64,000 nt of DNA. Origin: Strix aluco. Lineage: Eukaryota > Chordata > Aves > Strigiformes > Strigidae. Under the pieces are notes generated by a model that had not been told where the DNA came from, ran no database searches, and saw only the letters and a program-made list of their open reading frames with translations. This document shows, in pieces, positions 13,946 to 27,230 of the stretch. Each line of letters begins with the position of its first letter. Position 1 is the stretch's first letter. The stretch is from contig NC_133940.1 of assembly GCF_031877795.1 (NCBI RefSeq), positions 12,959,985-13,023,984 on the forward strand, given 5' to 3'. Made by a program: the position numbers and the translations under genes.

Positions 13946-14974
13946 GTAAGTAGAGTAAAGTACTACCAGGCTGTGTTCTGCCAAAAAGATAACATGAAAA
14001 GTGTTTGCACAACTGGAACATTTGGTGCTAGGGGATCCTTATGTTTACGTGGAGAAACAGGGCTCACATCTAATGTACCACTAGTTTACGGCTTGAGGGA
14101 AAGTACGTGCTTCCATATTGCTCTTAATAGGGTGACCTACAGAGGCCAGAAAGGTCCCCTGGTCAGGAAAGTGGTATCCAGCAGGCAACAGTACTCACAG
14201 TTACTGACTTACTTCTCTGTTCCCCCTGCTGGTTCCTGCTTCCTAGACATTCTCTGTATGAGTTCTGGAGTTCCCTTTCCTTCTTCACCCTGAGATAAAG
14301 CAAGTAACATCTGCCTTTCTGGGCTGTAGCCACTATTTTGAATGGTGGGAAGAAAGGGCAATGTCTCAGCTGTTCTCCTTATGTTGCACCTCCTGAACAG
14401 TTTCTGCTCTCCCAGCAGTCTTCTGTGAAAACAGTTAGTGACTCCAGGCCCTGTGCTTCCCCACTGAGCCATTCATTGCTTTAGTGGAAGAACAAGGGGA
14501 GCAGAAAATGAGTCTATCAGCCTGGACTGGACAGAAGCCAGAGACTCCCATTTCCTGGTACAGAAAGGCAAGCCCCAGGCTATTCTGACCAGACTGAGCC
14601 TGTTAGCATTTCTGTTCCTCTGATCTGTGCTTCCCTATTGTCTGTTTCTGGCTGGGAGGAATCACAGACACAGAGTGTTTTGTTGTTCTCTCTCGGTGCA
14701 TGAAGAGAAAGAAAGTGCAAAAGTAGTTCAAACCAAACAAAAAAAGCATTCCCTTATCCAAGCCAAAGAGATGTATTGATGTTGAGAGCAGAACACTCCT
14801 AACACGATGTACAATCCTTTAGGCCTTTGCACAAGGACAGATTGTTAGGTTAGTGGTCAGCTACTTTGATTTGACATGTGTGGGGTGCCAGCTGTTGGGT
14901 TTTTTTGACCTTGGTCTCACTATTCTTTTCATAAAAAGGTGCCTCTCTCATAGTCTCCTCCACTTTCTCAACAG

Positions 14975-15037
14975 GGCCCACCTGGCTCCATGGGAATACC
15001 AGGTCCAATTGGCCCTCCAGGGCCCCCAGGTTTGACA
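14975..15037 (+). CDS. COL4A5: COL4A5 exon 10 (63 nt, codons ~183-203)
   Basis: Twenty-one codons of Gly-X-Y, from GPPGSMGIPGPIG to PGLT, phase 0/0. Acceptor CTTTCTCAACAG, donor ACA|GTAAGT. No interruption. Confidence 0.96.
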
Positions 15038-15590
15038 GTAAGTTTCTTTAACCTGTTACCCATAAAGTGTTAAATGGGGCAGTTACTTCTTTGTTTCGTG
15101 TTCTCAGAGGCAGGTCAGTAAAGTGCAGAGATCTTGGTAGTCAGGAGTTGGTATGAAGGCAACAGCAGCCATGCGTTCAGTTCACCCTGGAGCTGCTGGT
15201 GTGTACATTTAAATGTGATACATCTGGAACAGCCTGTTCCCAGACCTCTTTTTGCTTAAAACAGGCTGAATCTTTGTTCAGGCTCCATATTTGTGTGAAA
15301 CCCGAGGGACCAGATTTGGTTTATTTAGACCAGAATGATTCTTTAATGTTTAATACCTGACTGTTTATTTGACTCTCTCACTTAAAGGAAAAACTAGTTT
15401 CTTACATATTTGTGAAGTTGAATAGCATGAGGAAGAGCTCTCAGAGGAAGGCAAGGTGCCTCGTCAACATGGGTATAATGCACAAGAGTCAAAAGTAGCA
15501 ACATTGGGGGGGTTTTGGTTTGGGTTTTTTTTCCACAGGAGGGCATGTAAAGTGCTTGGAAGTGACTTTTTTGGTTTCCTTTTTTAATAG

Positions 15591-15626
15591 GGACCTCCTG
15601 GTCCACCAGGGCTGCCAGGACCTAAG
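15591..15626 (+). CDS. COL4A5: COL4A5 exon 11 (36 nt, codons ~204-215)
   Basis: Twelve codons, [12 protein letters not shown], phase 0/0, with a strong T-rich acceptor tract before AATAG and donor AAG|GTATTT. The next intron is only 121 nt. Confidence 0.95.
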
Positions 15627-15747
15627 GTATTTTCTTTCCCTTATTGATGGCGGTGGTGGTGGATTGTTTAGTTTTTCTTTCTGTTCATTTCTTTTTCTTT
15701 CTATTCATTTGTGACTTCTAAGGGCTGATGAGTTATACTTTTTGCAG

Positions 15748-15789
15748 GGTAATATGGGTTTGAATTTCCAAGGACCCAAAGGTGAAAAA
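15748..15789 (+). CDS. COL4A5: COL4A5 exon 12 (42 nt, codons ~216-229)
   Basis: Fourteen codons, GNMGLNFQGPKGEK, phase 0/0. GLNFQG is a one-residue-extended repeat interruption, conserved in the human chain. Acceptor TTTTTGCAG, donor AAA|GTGAGT. Flanked by two very short introns (121 and 105 nt). Confidence 0.95.
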
Positions 15790-15894
15790 GTGAGTAGGTG
15801 ATCATGATATTTTTGCTTATTACTTTCAAAATACTTATGCATGCCATTTTGGCTTGTACTGCTTGTAACAAACTGCCATCTTCCTGACCGTTAG

Positions 15895-18152
<2,258 letters not shown>

Positions 18153-18206
18153 GGTATTCCAGGTGATCCAGGCCCACCAGGACTTCCTGGGCCACAAGGC
18201 CCTCCT
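18153..18206 (+). CDS. COL4A5: COL4A5 exon 14 (54 nt, codons ~261-278)
   Basis: Eighteen codons of unbroken repeat, [18 protein letters not shown], phase 0/0. Donor CCT|GTGAGT. The intron that follows is 104 nt. Confidence 0.96.
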
Positions 18207-18310
18207 GTGAGTAGCCCTCTTCTAGGTTTTTTATTGCATCTGTATTAGAACTGTAAATTCATTCTACTTTGGCTTGTGGGCTCAGTTTAAGATGATGTTT
18301 GTGTGTCCAG

Positions 18311-18367
18311 GGTCTTCCCGGTGGCATAAAAGGTGAAAAAGGTGAGCAAGGAGAACCAGGCAAAAGA
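18311..18367 (+). CDS. COL4A5: COL4A5 exon 15 (57 nt, codons ~279-297)
   Basis: Nineteen codons, starting GLPGGIKGEKGEQG and ending EPGKR, phase 0/0. LPGG is a short imperfection in the repeat (human PPGG at the same place). It is rich in KGE triplets, which favour helix stability by Lys-Glu pairs. Donor AGA|GTAAGT. Confidence 0.95.
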
Positions 18368-20548
18368 GTAAGTAGTCTATTTAACCAAACATTTATCTTT
18401 CCAATCAGTGTTATCTTTGAGAATTAAGCAAATGTTAAATTCAGGTGGGGCCATCAGCCTCTGGGTAAGAGACTTTTTTTTTTTTTCCATAACCTGGCAA
18501 ACTGGTAGATGACACATCTGGTTCATGAAAGTGCTTCTAGCTATGGATCTCTCAGTGCTTTCTGATAGAATTATCTGCATGTAGATCTCAGTTTTGGGGG
18601 CAGGAGAAAATAATTTGAATGATGTTATCTGGTTACATGTGGAAACCAAAGTTGTTGGACTGCTTGACTGAAGCAGCAGTTTTCTGTTTCCTTTTAGAGA
18701 GGGTCTTCAGTTTGCTATGTACTGTACAGCAGCATGAGATTGTATATTTAAGCTGGTCTATGTAGACTCATTCTCAGTGGGTTTACTTGTGAGGTGAGTC
18801 AGAAAGCCAAGTCTCAACACTGCATTAAGACCAAAAGTCCATTTGTCACTTCCCAAGAGACTACTTCAGTTTATGTGCTATCTGGGGAGGGGACGAGTCA
18901 AGATGGCTGCATCTAGGGATAGCATGAGCCACTTTGTTCCTGTCTAGACTCAAATCCACCCTGAAATTTAAATTTACTTGGATATCACAGCTCAGAAAAG
19001 CTGAGGAACATCATAGAAGTGCTATGAAATAGGATGAAAATAATATGGGCTGGACCAGCAAAGAAAAGCCAAGATGCTACCAGCTCAAAGCATTCTGTAT
19101 TTTCACTTCCACAGCTACTGAACCCATAGTTTTATCAACATAATGGGCCCCTTTGGAAACCAAGACACATGTCTTGCTCAGGTTAATTGGACAATATATA
19201 AACAGTGTTTAGAAACATGTTGGTAATAGGTTTTCCAATTTCCAGAGGAAATGTATACAAATGTTTGGTATTCTAAATAAAATCCTTCTTAGTTGCTGAG
19301 ATTTATAGGAGGGCTTTGATTTGCCTTCTTTAAGGAACATAACAAAAGAGGCAGATTTACAAAGCCAAAATTCTCATTATATTCTGAGTGATTTTTGAAT
19401 TGTATTTTCTATGTTGCTTCTCTCTGCAAAAGTAAATGGGAACCACATAAATTTGCAAAGATCTGAAATGATAAAAGTCCTGAGAGGATATGGCAGATAC
19501 GTTTTGCCAAAAGCTTGTTTACCAACATTTTTGGTTGTATTACTCTGAATTTGGGCATGTTGCATACTTAAAGTGAAGTTTTGCTATTAAGTTACTCTAA
19601 AGCTGCCTTTTAGGGTCCCATATGATTGTGTGGCTCAAGCCCATTTCAGATATACTCATAAAAATGGCAGTATATGTAATCAAACAGGTAATTTTGTAAA
19701 TTCAGGGGAAATCTTATAACCTCATTTTTGAGAATCGGAACTCATCACTAATAATAAAGAATTCACAAATCACATTACACTCTTAATACACTATATCTGT
19801 CAGGTCTTATTATCAACTTCTCAATGACTGAGAGTTGGTCTTGGTGCTGTGGTGAAACTTAATGACCTTTTGTCTTGTAGTTACGTTCCAGCAGGTGTCC
19901 CCCACACATCCTGCTTCTGTAATGCTGACAGCAGAGTTCTGCTTGTCTTGCTCAGTGAATAGTCTGGAACAAAGCAGAGCTTGCGCTACTTCTATTGTAA
20001 CAACGAGACATCTGTTCAGCAAGAATATATGGTTTTTAGAAGTCACTTCTTTGAGCAGAATTACACTTTATTTTTTTGTTGTTAATATTCTTCAGAAAAT
20101 TGCATTTAGTTTAAAGCAAAGTTAAAATTCAAATACACAAATGTTTGTATTTAATTTCACTAGTCACATTATACTAATTTCCTAATTAAATATAACATTC
20201 TAGTGTCTAGGGAGTTAGGATCTGTTTTCCAAATAAAGGATTTCTCTAATGTTAAAGTAAAGGGAGTTATTAAACACTATCAGCAATAGTTAACTGGAGA
20301 TCATTTTGTGCTGTATTCTCACAACATTTCTTTAAGACTTGTCATGCTTTTGTGCTCTGGTTTTCCAAATGAAAACCTCAGTTTAGATAACTCCATTGAT
20401 TGGACTTGGTTGATGTCTGATGTATTTGTCACAAGGACTGCATTCTAGAGAAAGTTTGGTTTATTGAAAAATGGGAAGTAACACAATTTCCATAAGAATT
20501 CTTCACCACTGATGCATTTTATTTCAATGCATGTTTATGTCTTTGAAG
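18368..20548 (+). other. COL4A5: COL4A5 intron 15 (2.2 kb)
   Basis: AT-rich intron with a T-run around 18476-18486. Nothing else recognised; open frames inside it do not resemble known proteins. Confidence 0.8.
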
Positions 20549-20593
20549 GGAAAGCCTGGCAAAGATGGAGAACCTGGTCAGCCTGGTAGGGAT
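20549..20593 (+). CDS. COL4A5: COL4A5 exon 16 (45 nt, codons ~298-312)
   Basis: Fifteen codons, GKPGKDGEPGQPGRD, phase 0/0. Acceptor GTCTTTGAAG, donor GAT|GTGAGT. Continuous repeat. Confidence 0.96.
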
Positions 20594-20691
20594 GTGAGTA
20601 ACATACATTTCTAATCTAAGCTGACTCCTTATAAGCTTTTCCTCTGATAAGGAGAAGATCTGAGTGTGGGTGTCTTTCTCTTTTCTTGAAG

Positions 20692-20745
20692 GGCTTACCT
20701 GGTGGGCCTGGAATAAATGGTGCTCCAGGAAGAGAGGGTGAAAAG
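20692..20745 (+). CDS. COL4A5: COL4A5 exon 17 (54 nt, codons ~313-330)
   Basis: Eighteen codons, GLPGGPGINGAPGREGEK, phase 0/0. Acceptor TTTTCTTGAAG, donor AAG|GTATGC. LPGGPG holds an extra Gly but keeps the triplet register. Confidence 0.95.
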
Positions 20746-20923
20746 GTATGCCATGTTTTTTGTCATTATTGCTGTAGTAGCTTGAAAATCTGCCATTACT
20801 GAGTTCAGTTCTGGCTGAGTAGTAACTGCATTGCCTATGCTATGACAGTGTTGAGGAATATTTGTAATAACTTTCTTGTGCACTAATGCGCAATATAAAA
20901 AATGCTCTTAATTTCATCGGTAG

Positions 20924-20965
20924 GGTGAAAAAGGTGACATTGGTCCCCCTGGTCCTCCTGGAATT
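20924..20965 (+). CDS. COL4A5: COL4A5 exon 18 (42 nt, codons ~331-344)
   Basis: Fourteen codons, GEKGDIGPPGPPGI, phase 0/0, the last exon before intron phase changes. Acceptor TTCATCGGTAG, donor ATT|GTAAGT. Confidence 0.95.
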
Positions 20966-21432
20966 GTAAGTTGCTGATCCTTTCTTTTCTTTCTGCATTT
21001 GGTTGACAGTGTTGTTTCATCATAGTTCTTGGGTGACTGTGAGTCTCATCTCCAACTGTAACAATAACAGAACCAGTAAAGATTTCTTATATTCACCGAT
21101 AGAAATTATTGTTTCCTTCTTTCAAGATAGATTCTATGCTCTAGGATTTGCTAGGTTACAAATACAAGGCTAGACTATAACCTCAGACCAGCAGAAACTT
21201 GAGTCACCTTTGCTGAAACTGGTTCTAACCACGTTGGCTTGGCAGTAAAAGTGCTTGCTATTGGGGAGTGCTCTTTAGTGGAATTTAGTGGTAGTTCAGT
21301 GGAGCAGGAAAGGCATCCTGTCATTGGGATAAGGTTTGAAGTATGTTGAATTTTTCCTCCCTCACATCTGTTTACTGTTCCAGTGGCTCTTTTCTTGGCA
21401 AGTTGTTTCACATGAACATGAAACATTTCCAG

Positions 21433-21565
21433 GTCATTTCAAGACCAGGCATTGATGCAACAGTGGGACCAAAAGGTAGCAAAGGATTGCCAGGACTTCC
21501 AGGAGCCAAAGGAGAGCGTGGATTCTCTGGTAGGCCAGGCCCACCTGGCTTGCCAGGTTCTCCAG
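21433..21565 (+). CDS. COL4A5: COL4A5 exon 19 (133 nt, codons ~345-388)
   Basis: Opens with the interruption [11 protein letters not shown], then [10 protein letters not shown] and on to LPGSPG. It starts in phase 0 and ends after the first base of a Gly codon, so it is the switch from phase-0 to phase-1 introns, as in mammalian COL4A5. The 133-nt length is not a multiple of three, so skipping would frameshift. Acceptor CATTTCCAG, donor CAG|GTAGGA. Confidence 0.96.
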
Positions 21566-22123
21566 GTAGGAGTGCAAGCATTAAAATAACTTGTGTGCTC
21601 AAATGTCTGAATGGATATTTAGCTTCACAGTCTTTTCACACTCCTTTTGACAGATGGACTGAGCAGAAAGTGAAGGCAGAACTATTTAGAGCTACATTTG
21701 AGCTTGAAGGGTAGCCCTTAACTTATGGGGATAATATGAGGAATTCTGAACATTCATTGCACCTGTGTGGTAAACAGAGGATGCTAATCATCCACGTTGT
21801 CAAACAGATACTTGGTTAATGGTCTAAGGGGTAATTTATCTCCTATCACTTCCCTATAACATACATTATCCATTGCATTACGTGGAGAAAGTGTTGTGTA
21901 CCAGAACTCTGGTACCTGGCCATCAAACCTGGTCTCTGCTGTACATTGGCCAGTACTAAAGGAGATGATTTGAGTCTACAATGGGAGCGAGCAGTAACAC
22001 CTGTATTTGCCTTATACACGCACAGAGAAGAACATTATGATTTTAATGTAAAAGCTTATAAATGTTCTTTTTTTCATCATTACTTCCTTTCATTAGTCCT
22101 GTTTTATTTTTTTTCCTTCGTAA

Positions 22124-22182
22124 GTCTCGGGTCAATTTTTTTCTGAGACCTGAGCCTCAGGTCAATTTTTCAGACAAAACCT
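22124..22182 (+). repeat. Imperfect short tandem duplication in intron 19
   Basis: Two copies of a GGGTCAATTTTT / AGGTCAATTTTT block, each in a similar TCTCGG or CCTCAG context and followed by CTGAGACC or CAGACAAAACC. It looks like a local duplication of about 30 nt; no coding role is evident. Confidence 0.6.
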
Positions 22183-22347
22183 TTGAAAATGCAAAATGTG
22201 CATATGTCAAACATGTAGTTTGATTCCATAAAACTTGCATGGAAAGACAGAGTCTTCTGTAGCATGTTATAGTATATTATTGTCATCCTTGCAAAAAAGT
22301 GATTTAAACCTTTGAGTTCTCAAGGAACTAAGTTCTTTTCATCTTAG

Positions 22348-22521
22348 GGATCACTACTGTTGGACCTCCTGGCCCACCTGGCTTACCTGGTGAGAGAGGA
22401 CAGAAGGGAGATCCAGGTTTACCTGGTGTTTCTATTCCTGGGCAACCAGGACTTGATGGACCACGAGGACCTCCAGGACCACCAGGTCCCCCAGGGCCAC
22501 CTGCACCATCTGTTCCTCCTG
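22348..22521 (+). CDS. COL4A5: COL4A5 exon 20 (174 nt, codons ~389-446)
   Basis: Phase 1/1. Starts GITTVGPPG, includes the short interruption GVSIPG, runs through a very Pro-rich [14 protein letters not shown] block and ends in a PSVPPG interruption. Human carries AAVMG and ISIPG at the matching places. Acceptor TTCATCTTAG, donor CTG|GTAAGT. Its antisense strand happens to be open, which is a by-product of Gly/Pro codons. Confidence 0.96.
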
Positions 22522-23703
22522 GTAAGTGATGACCACATAGACAGCAAGTAGAAGAGACTGAACAGTTTCTACGTTCTTTTTTTTTTTTTCTTATTTCTAC
22601 CTCCAAAGATGTAGTATATTGGCAGCTGATGTCCATGAGATTCTCCAAGTTGCTCCCATTGCCGTTCAGGACATTTGTAGAACTCTAGCCTTAAGGACAA
22701 TTACAGAATTTAAGCACAATTTGGGAATTCAGTGGTGTGAGTTGCAGTCTGGTTTTATCATGCCTCTTTCTACTTCAGGTGAGCCCTACTGTGACTTACC
22801 TGTGACATTCAGCTAGACTGGAGGAGAAGAAATCTTGTCAGACTTGAGGGACCTTCATGCTAACTTAGATAATAATGACAGCCCTCCAGGGCAAAGCAGA
22901 TTTGGCCCAGATGTACAAAATTGAGTATTTTCCAATTTATGTTACATCCTATTTAATCCAACTAATGAAAGTTACATTAAAATTTGTGCATAAAGCAGGA
23001 GGTAACCACTTTGACACTGTCTTAAGTAAATATAGCTTTCATGATATGATCTAATAAATGTGTGGAGTAGGGACTATTCCATACTAACAGCTGTGACACC
23101 AGGAGAGTCAAAGGAGTAATTTTTCACAGAATTCCAGTTTCATAAATATTCTATGTGTAGATCACATAAAAAACAGCTTGGGAGTGAACACCTTGGATGA
23201 AGGCTCTTAGCTCCTTTTTGATATGAGGGAAGTAGGGAATGGGAGATGGAATATGAGAACTGGAAAGCTGTAGTGGAGAAGGGGCTAGCACGTGGTTCAG
23301 GGAGGAATTTAGTGTCTAGATGGCATTGACATCTTAAGTCCCCTCACTGATGATATTTCATACCCATGCTTTTATGATATGAGGCTGAACAGCAGAATGT
23401 AGTGTAGAGGTGGAAGTGTGTAGGTTGTGGGAAGTAGTAGGGAGATAGTTCAGGTTGTGAAGGAGAACTGATGATTGTTGTGTAATATCACTGATTGTTT
23501 CCTTTTGAGTTTGGATGACATTGGTGGGTTTTCATTAGCAGTCCTCTGTCTGGATCGCCAAAATGTTTGCTCTGTGATTGTGTGGGTATATTGGAATATC
23601 CACACAAATACTAGGAAGCACATTTTTGTACCGAATACATGTATTTGGTGCTTCTGTCAGTCTAACACAAATTGATCATTAAATGTCTCCTGATTGTCCT
23701 TAG

Positions 23704-23787
23704 GTGAAGGGTTATGCGAGCAGGGACCGCCAGGTCCTCCAGGAATTCCAGGACAACAAGGCTTTACGGGGGAGCGAGGCCAAAAAG
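23704..23787 (+). CDS. COL4A5: COL4A5 exon 21 (84 nt, codons ~447-474)
   Basis: Phase 1/1. Begins with an interruption EGLCEQ holding a cysteine, then [13 protein letters not shown]. The Cys is conserved with the human ICEPG segment. Acceptor GTCCTTAG, donor AAG|GTGCAG, which is a rather poor consensus match. Confidence 0.95.
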
Positions 23788-24319
23788 GTGCAGTGTCATG
23801 GCTATCTTGTTTTTTCTCTTTTTGTTAAAGCTTGTTAAACAATATAAAGCCTGAATTAAATAAACAGTGTCTCTTCCCAGTGGGGTTGAGTGCAGACATT
23901 TCCTGTTTCTGAGTAAGAAAGCTGTTTTATCTGGGCATAGGATAGTTCCTTATCTAGTGTTAAAGCACAAGAATCTCAAAGTGGCTGAGGGTACACTAAT
24001 GCTAGGGCCTGGCATGGGTCATGATTAAAGTGAAACAGAACTTCAGGTTTATGAGTACCTCCCAGGTAGACAGAAGCTAAGTGCTTTGTAACAGCAGTTG
24101 CCAACTCTATGTGAAAAAGTTTTGCACTTCATGAATATGTTTAACATTTTTTATGGAAAGCAACATTGAAATTATAAATGCAAGATTCCTAATTTGAGTT
24201 GGTCAGTCTACAATGAGTTTGTTTGTTTGGTAAGCAAAAGAAAGACATCTTTAATGTGTATCCTTGTTTCCAAAAAGACAACCTTGCAATGAGGATGCTG
24301 ATATGGGTAAGTGAGAATC

Positions 24320-24476
24320 TTTTCCTAGCTCAACCATGGACATCCTAGATGACTTTGGGCATCTCACTTAATTTTGAACACCTTTCAAACAGAAATCTTT
24401 TTTCTCATGGAGATTGTACACATTAATTAACCTAAATGAGGTGCTTAAATACTACATTGACGAATGTCAGAAAAGT
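24320..24476 (+). mobile_element. Ancient amniote SINE relic (MIR-like)
   Basis: AGCTCAACCATGGACATCC, then GACTTTGGGCATCTCACTTAA, resembles the CORE/head junction of MIR-type SINEs (CTCTGCCAC ... GACCTTGGGCAAGTCACTTAA). Downstream GAGATTGTACACATTAATTAA and GAGGTGCTTAAATACTAC resemble the tail (AGATTGTAAGC, GAGGTGCTCAGATACTA). Strongly decayed; assigned by eye. Confidence 0.5.
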
Positions 24477-25013
24477 CTGTATGTAAAGGAAATTCCTAAG
24501 CTTCTTGAAACCATTCTTTTTTTCTTTTTTTTTTTAATGGGATAAGTTTAGCCTATTGTCAAATCTGTGAAACATTCCCAGGATGTATTTTGCACTCTTG
24601 GAGTTTAATTAAAGTTTGGGATTTTGATATATGTGTGTTAAGAGTTGTAGTTTGAAGTGTCAAGTACCTACTTTAGAAGAGGACTCTTCTGTTGAGGAAA
24701 AAAAGTCCACAGTTTCGGTTTTTTATTATTGAAAGCATTTTTCTTTTGTTTTAATTTATTTTGCACTGTCCTAAATAAATTCTAATCATATCTGATATTG
24801 GTTGTCTGACTCCTGGCAACCAAAAAGCTTCAGCTTGGTTTTCATGGGGGAAGCCTTCTAATATTTAAGCAATCATATAATTACATAAAATAGTCATTTT
24901 GGACTTGGTCTTATAGATCAATAGCAAGAAAACAATTGCTGTTGTGTAGAATTCTTTTAATATTTTTGAAGATCTGATGCTCAAGTATGCTTTTTCAATA
25001 CAAATCTTTTTAG

Positions 25014-25106
25014 GTGATCAAGGAGACACATGCTTCAATTGCATAGGAACTGGAGTAACTGGGCCTCCTGGGGAGAGAGGACCACCAGGACCTCCAGGTA
25101 GTCCAG
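25014..25106 (+). CDS. COL4A5: COL4A5 exon 22 (93 nt, codons ~475-505)
   Basis: Phase 1/1. Contains the alpha-5 hallmark interruption [13 protein letters not shown] with two cysteines in CxxC spacing, followed by [13 protein letters not shown]. The cysteines are shared with human and may form a disulphide within the long interruption region. Acceptor ATCTTTTTAG, donor CAG|GTAAGG. Confidence 0.97.
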
Positions 25107-25659
25107 GTAAGGCTGTAGTCTTCACTATTTTGCCTAATATATTCCATAAAGTCACTTTTGTATCTGTGTATAATGCTAATGATATATCTGTGTATTGTGT
25201 ACAAATTCAGATGCAGCGTTGCCAGCTCTGGTATATAGTTGGTGCATGTTGTATTTTGCACAGCTTAGGAGTGTTAGGAAGAAACAGGCTGGATTACATA
25301 TGGGTAAAAAAATCACTCATTCAAAAAAAAATCTCTAATCAAAGACAGACTTGCAAGCATTCTGCATATTGAAGGTTTATAGTGTGCTATAGATTTAACT
25401 GAGAGAGAGAAATTAACTTCTATTACTTGCTATTTCTGAAATGATAGAGGAACTGGAGCTTTTTAAAAGTGTGACATTTTTTGACACTATTGATTTAACT
25501 ATTGCAACTAGAGTTGCAAATTTTGTTCTGCTCAAATAAAATCAAGCTCTCAAAAAAAATCCAGATTAAACCTTGCCTGCTGTTATGCAAACAGCGTTCT
25601 TGATATTTACAGTTTCTACAGCTTTATGGGGTTTTTTTCTGTTTTTCTGCACTACTCAG

Positions 25660-25730
25660 GTTCTCCTGGTTTTCCTGGACCAAAAGGTGAAAAGGGGCTT
25701 CCTGGATTAACTGGCCTTGTAGGGCCACCA
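25660..25730 (+). CDS. COL4A5: COL4A5 exon 23 (71 nt, codons ~506-529)
   Basis: Starts phase 1 and ends phase 0 (CCA|GTAAGT), so it closes the phase-1 run begun at exon 19. Peptide GSPGFPGPKGEKGLPG continuing to GLVGPP; the repeat is uninterrupted. Acceptor CACTACTCAG. Confidence 0.95.
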
Positions 25731-25947
25731 GTAAGTGGTGGTGTTATGTTGTGGTGGGAAAATAGTCTCATTTGTCTTGCGTGTTTGGTCAATCTGTGCA
25801 CAGTACATATGAATTCTGTCTAATACTTCTTTTTTTTTTTGTCCGTAACTAGCTTGAATTCTTATACTGTGACAAACTCAGAGAAGGAGTGAAAGAAAAA
25901 CTAAAATGGTCTTTTGTTCTTTTTCTCTCCCCCCTCCCCCCCTTCAG

Positions 25948-26139
25948 GGATTCCCAGGGTCCCCAGGTGCTCCTGGGAGACCTGGTCCTAAAGGAGACCC
26001 AGGGGATGTCCTGACTTCTCCAAGAATGAAAGGTGACAAAGGAGACCCTGGCTTCCCAGGACCTCCAGGTCTTCCTGGCATAGATGGCACTCCCGGACGA
26101 GATGGACTGCCAGGCCTACCTGGCCCTAAGGGGGAGCCT
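25948..26139 (+). CDS. COL4A5: COL4A5 exon 24 (192 nt, codons ~530-593)
   Basis: Sixty-four codons, phase 0/0, one of the longest helix exons. Includes the interruption [11 protein letters not shown] (human GDILTFPGMKG; bird Arg replaces a Gly) and ends [12 protein letters not shown]. Preceded by a C-rich acceptor tract at 25927-25946; donor CCT|GTGAGT. Confidence 0.96.
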
Positions 26140-26529
26140 GTGAGTTTCCATTTTATGTTGTCTTTGATTGGACAGATGTTTTGGGAAGTCCTGGATGCAT
26201 TTGACGTACTGCAGATAAGAGGACTGGCAAATACACATTTTGCTGAATGTGACTAACACGGTAATTCTCTTCAGCAGATGCCAATCTAGTTAGGATATAC
26301 TGAGGTACTTCCTGAATCTGTCAATACCTCTGAAAGTAAGCTGAGACTTCTCTTGGGTAGTGTCAGATGGTCCCTTCTGCCATTGTCTAATTTCACCTAC
26401 ATAGTGTGAAGAATTAAGTACCCAGGTTTAGACCTTATCTCTACCACGTTAGTAAGATGTAGGCAGCTAATGGCCTTGAGAACTAGAAGGATGGAAACTG
26501 CCAAAGAGTTTCAAAACAGAAGTAATTAA

Positions 26530-26784
<255 letters not shown>

Positions 26785-27230
26785 TGAACAAAAGCTGTAA
26801 AATCAAGTTTTGTCCTTTTGCTTCAGACAGTTCTCAGAACATAATGTTGCTTTTAAGCTTTTTCCAAAGGTGTTGTAAGACCTAATATTTATAAGTTTTC
26901 TTACTGAAGGTCACCACAGAATCGCAAAGTGAGCAGAATTTGTGCTATGTTACTATAAGCACATGACTCACCCTTCTGCTCTGACGTGTAGAGAAGTTTC
27001 TTCTTCTCAACTGACTGGAGTGGAAATGCATTCTAACTACCATCTGGCTTATGCTTAATAATACTGCAACTACAACAGTTTTTGAAAACAAGAGTTTGCT
27101 TTGTTACTTTCTTGTCAGCTACACAGATTGTGATCAAGTTGTGCTGGTGTCAGCTATGGAAAATACTATTCACATGATAATACTAGGAGAAAGCTGGAAA
27201 AAATAACATTTCAAGAAAACTGTCTTAACA

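Noticed and set aside
13895..14293. 132-codon plus-strand frame starting inside exon 9
   Set aside because: In-frame read-through from exon 9 into intron 9; the sequence loses Gly-X-Y exactly at the GTAAGT donor.
22328..22648. Long minus-strand Gly/Pro-rich open frame opposite exon 20 (similar ones at 8636-8863, 35724-36005, 38588-38803)
   Set aside because: Complement of Gly-X-Y exons: GGN/CCN codons read as Pro/Gly on the other strand and lack stops. No start context, splice support or own motif.
22770..22785. TTCAG|GTGAGC zero-length exon (recursive splice site) in intron 20
   Set aside because: Such juxtaposed AG|GT sites are expected a few times by chance in 64 kb, and this intron is only 1.2 kb, far below the size of known recursive introns.
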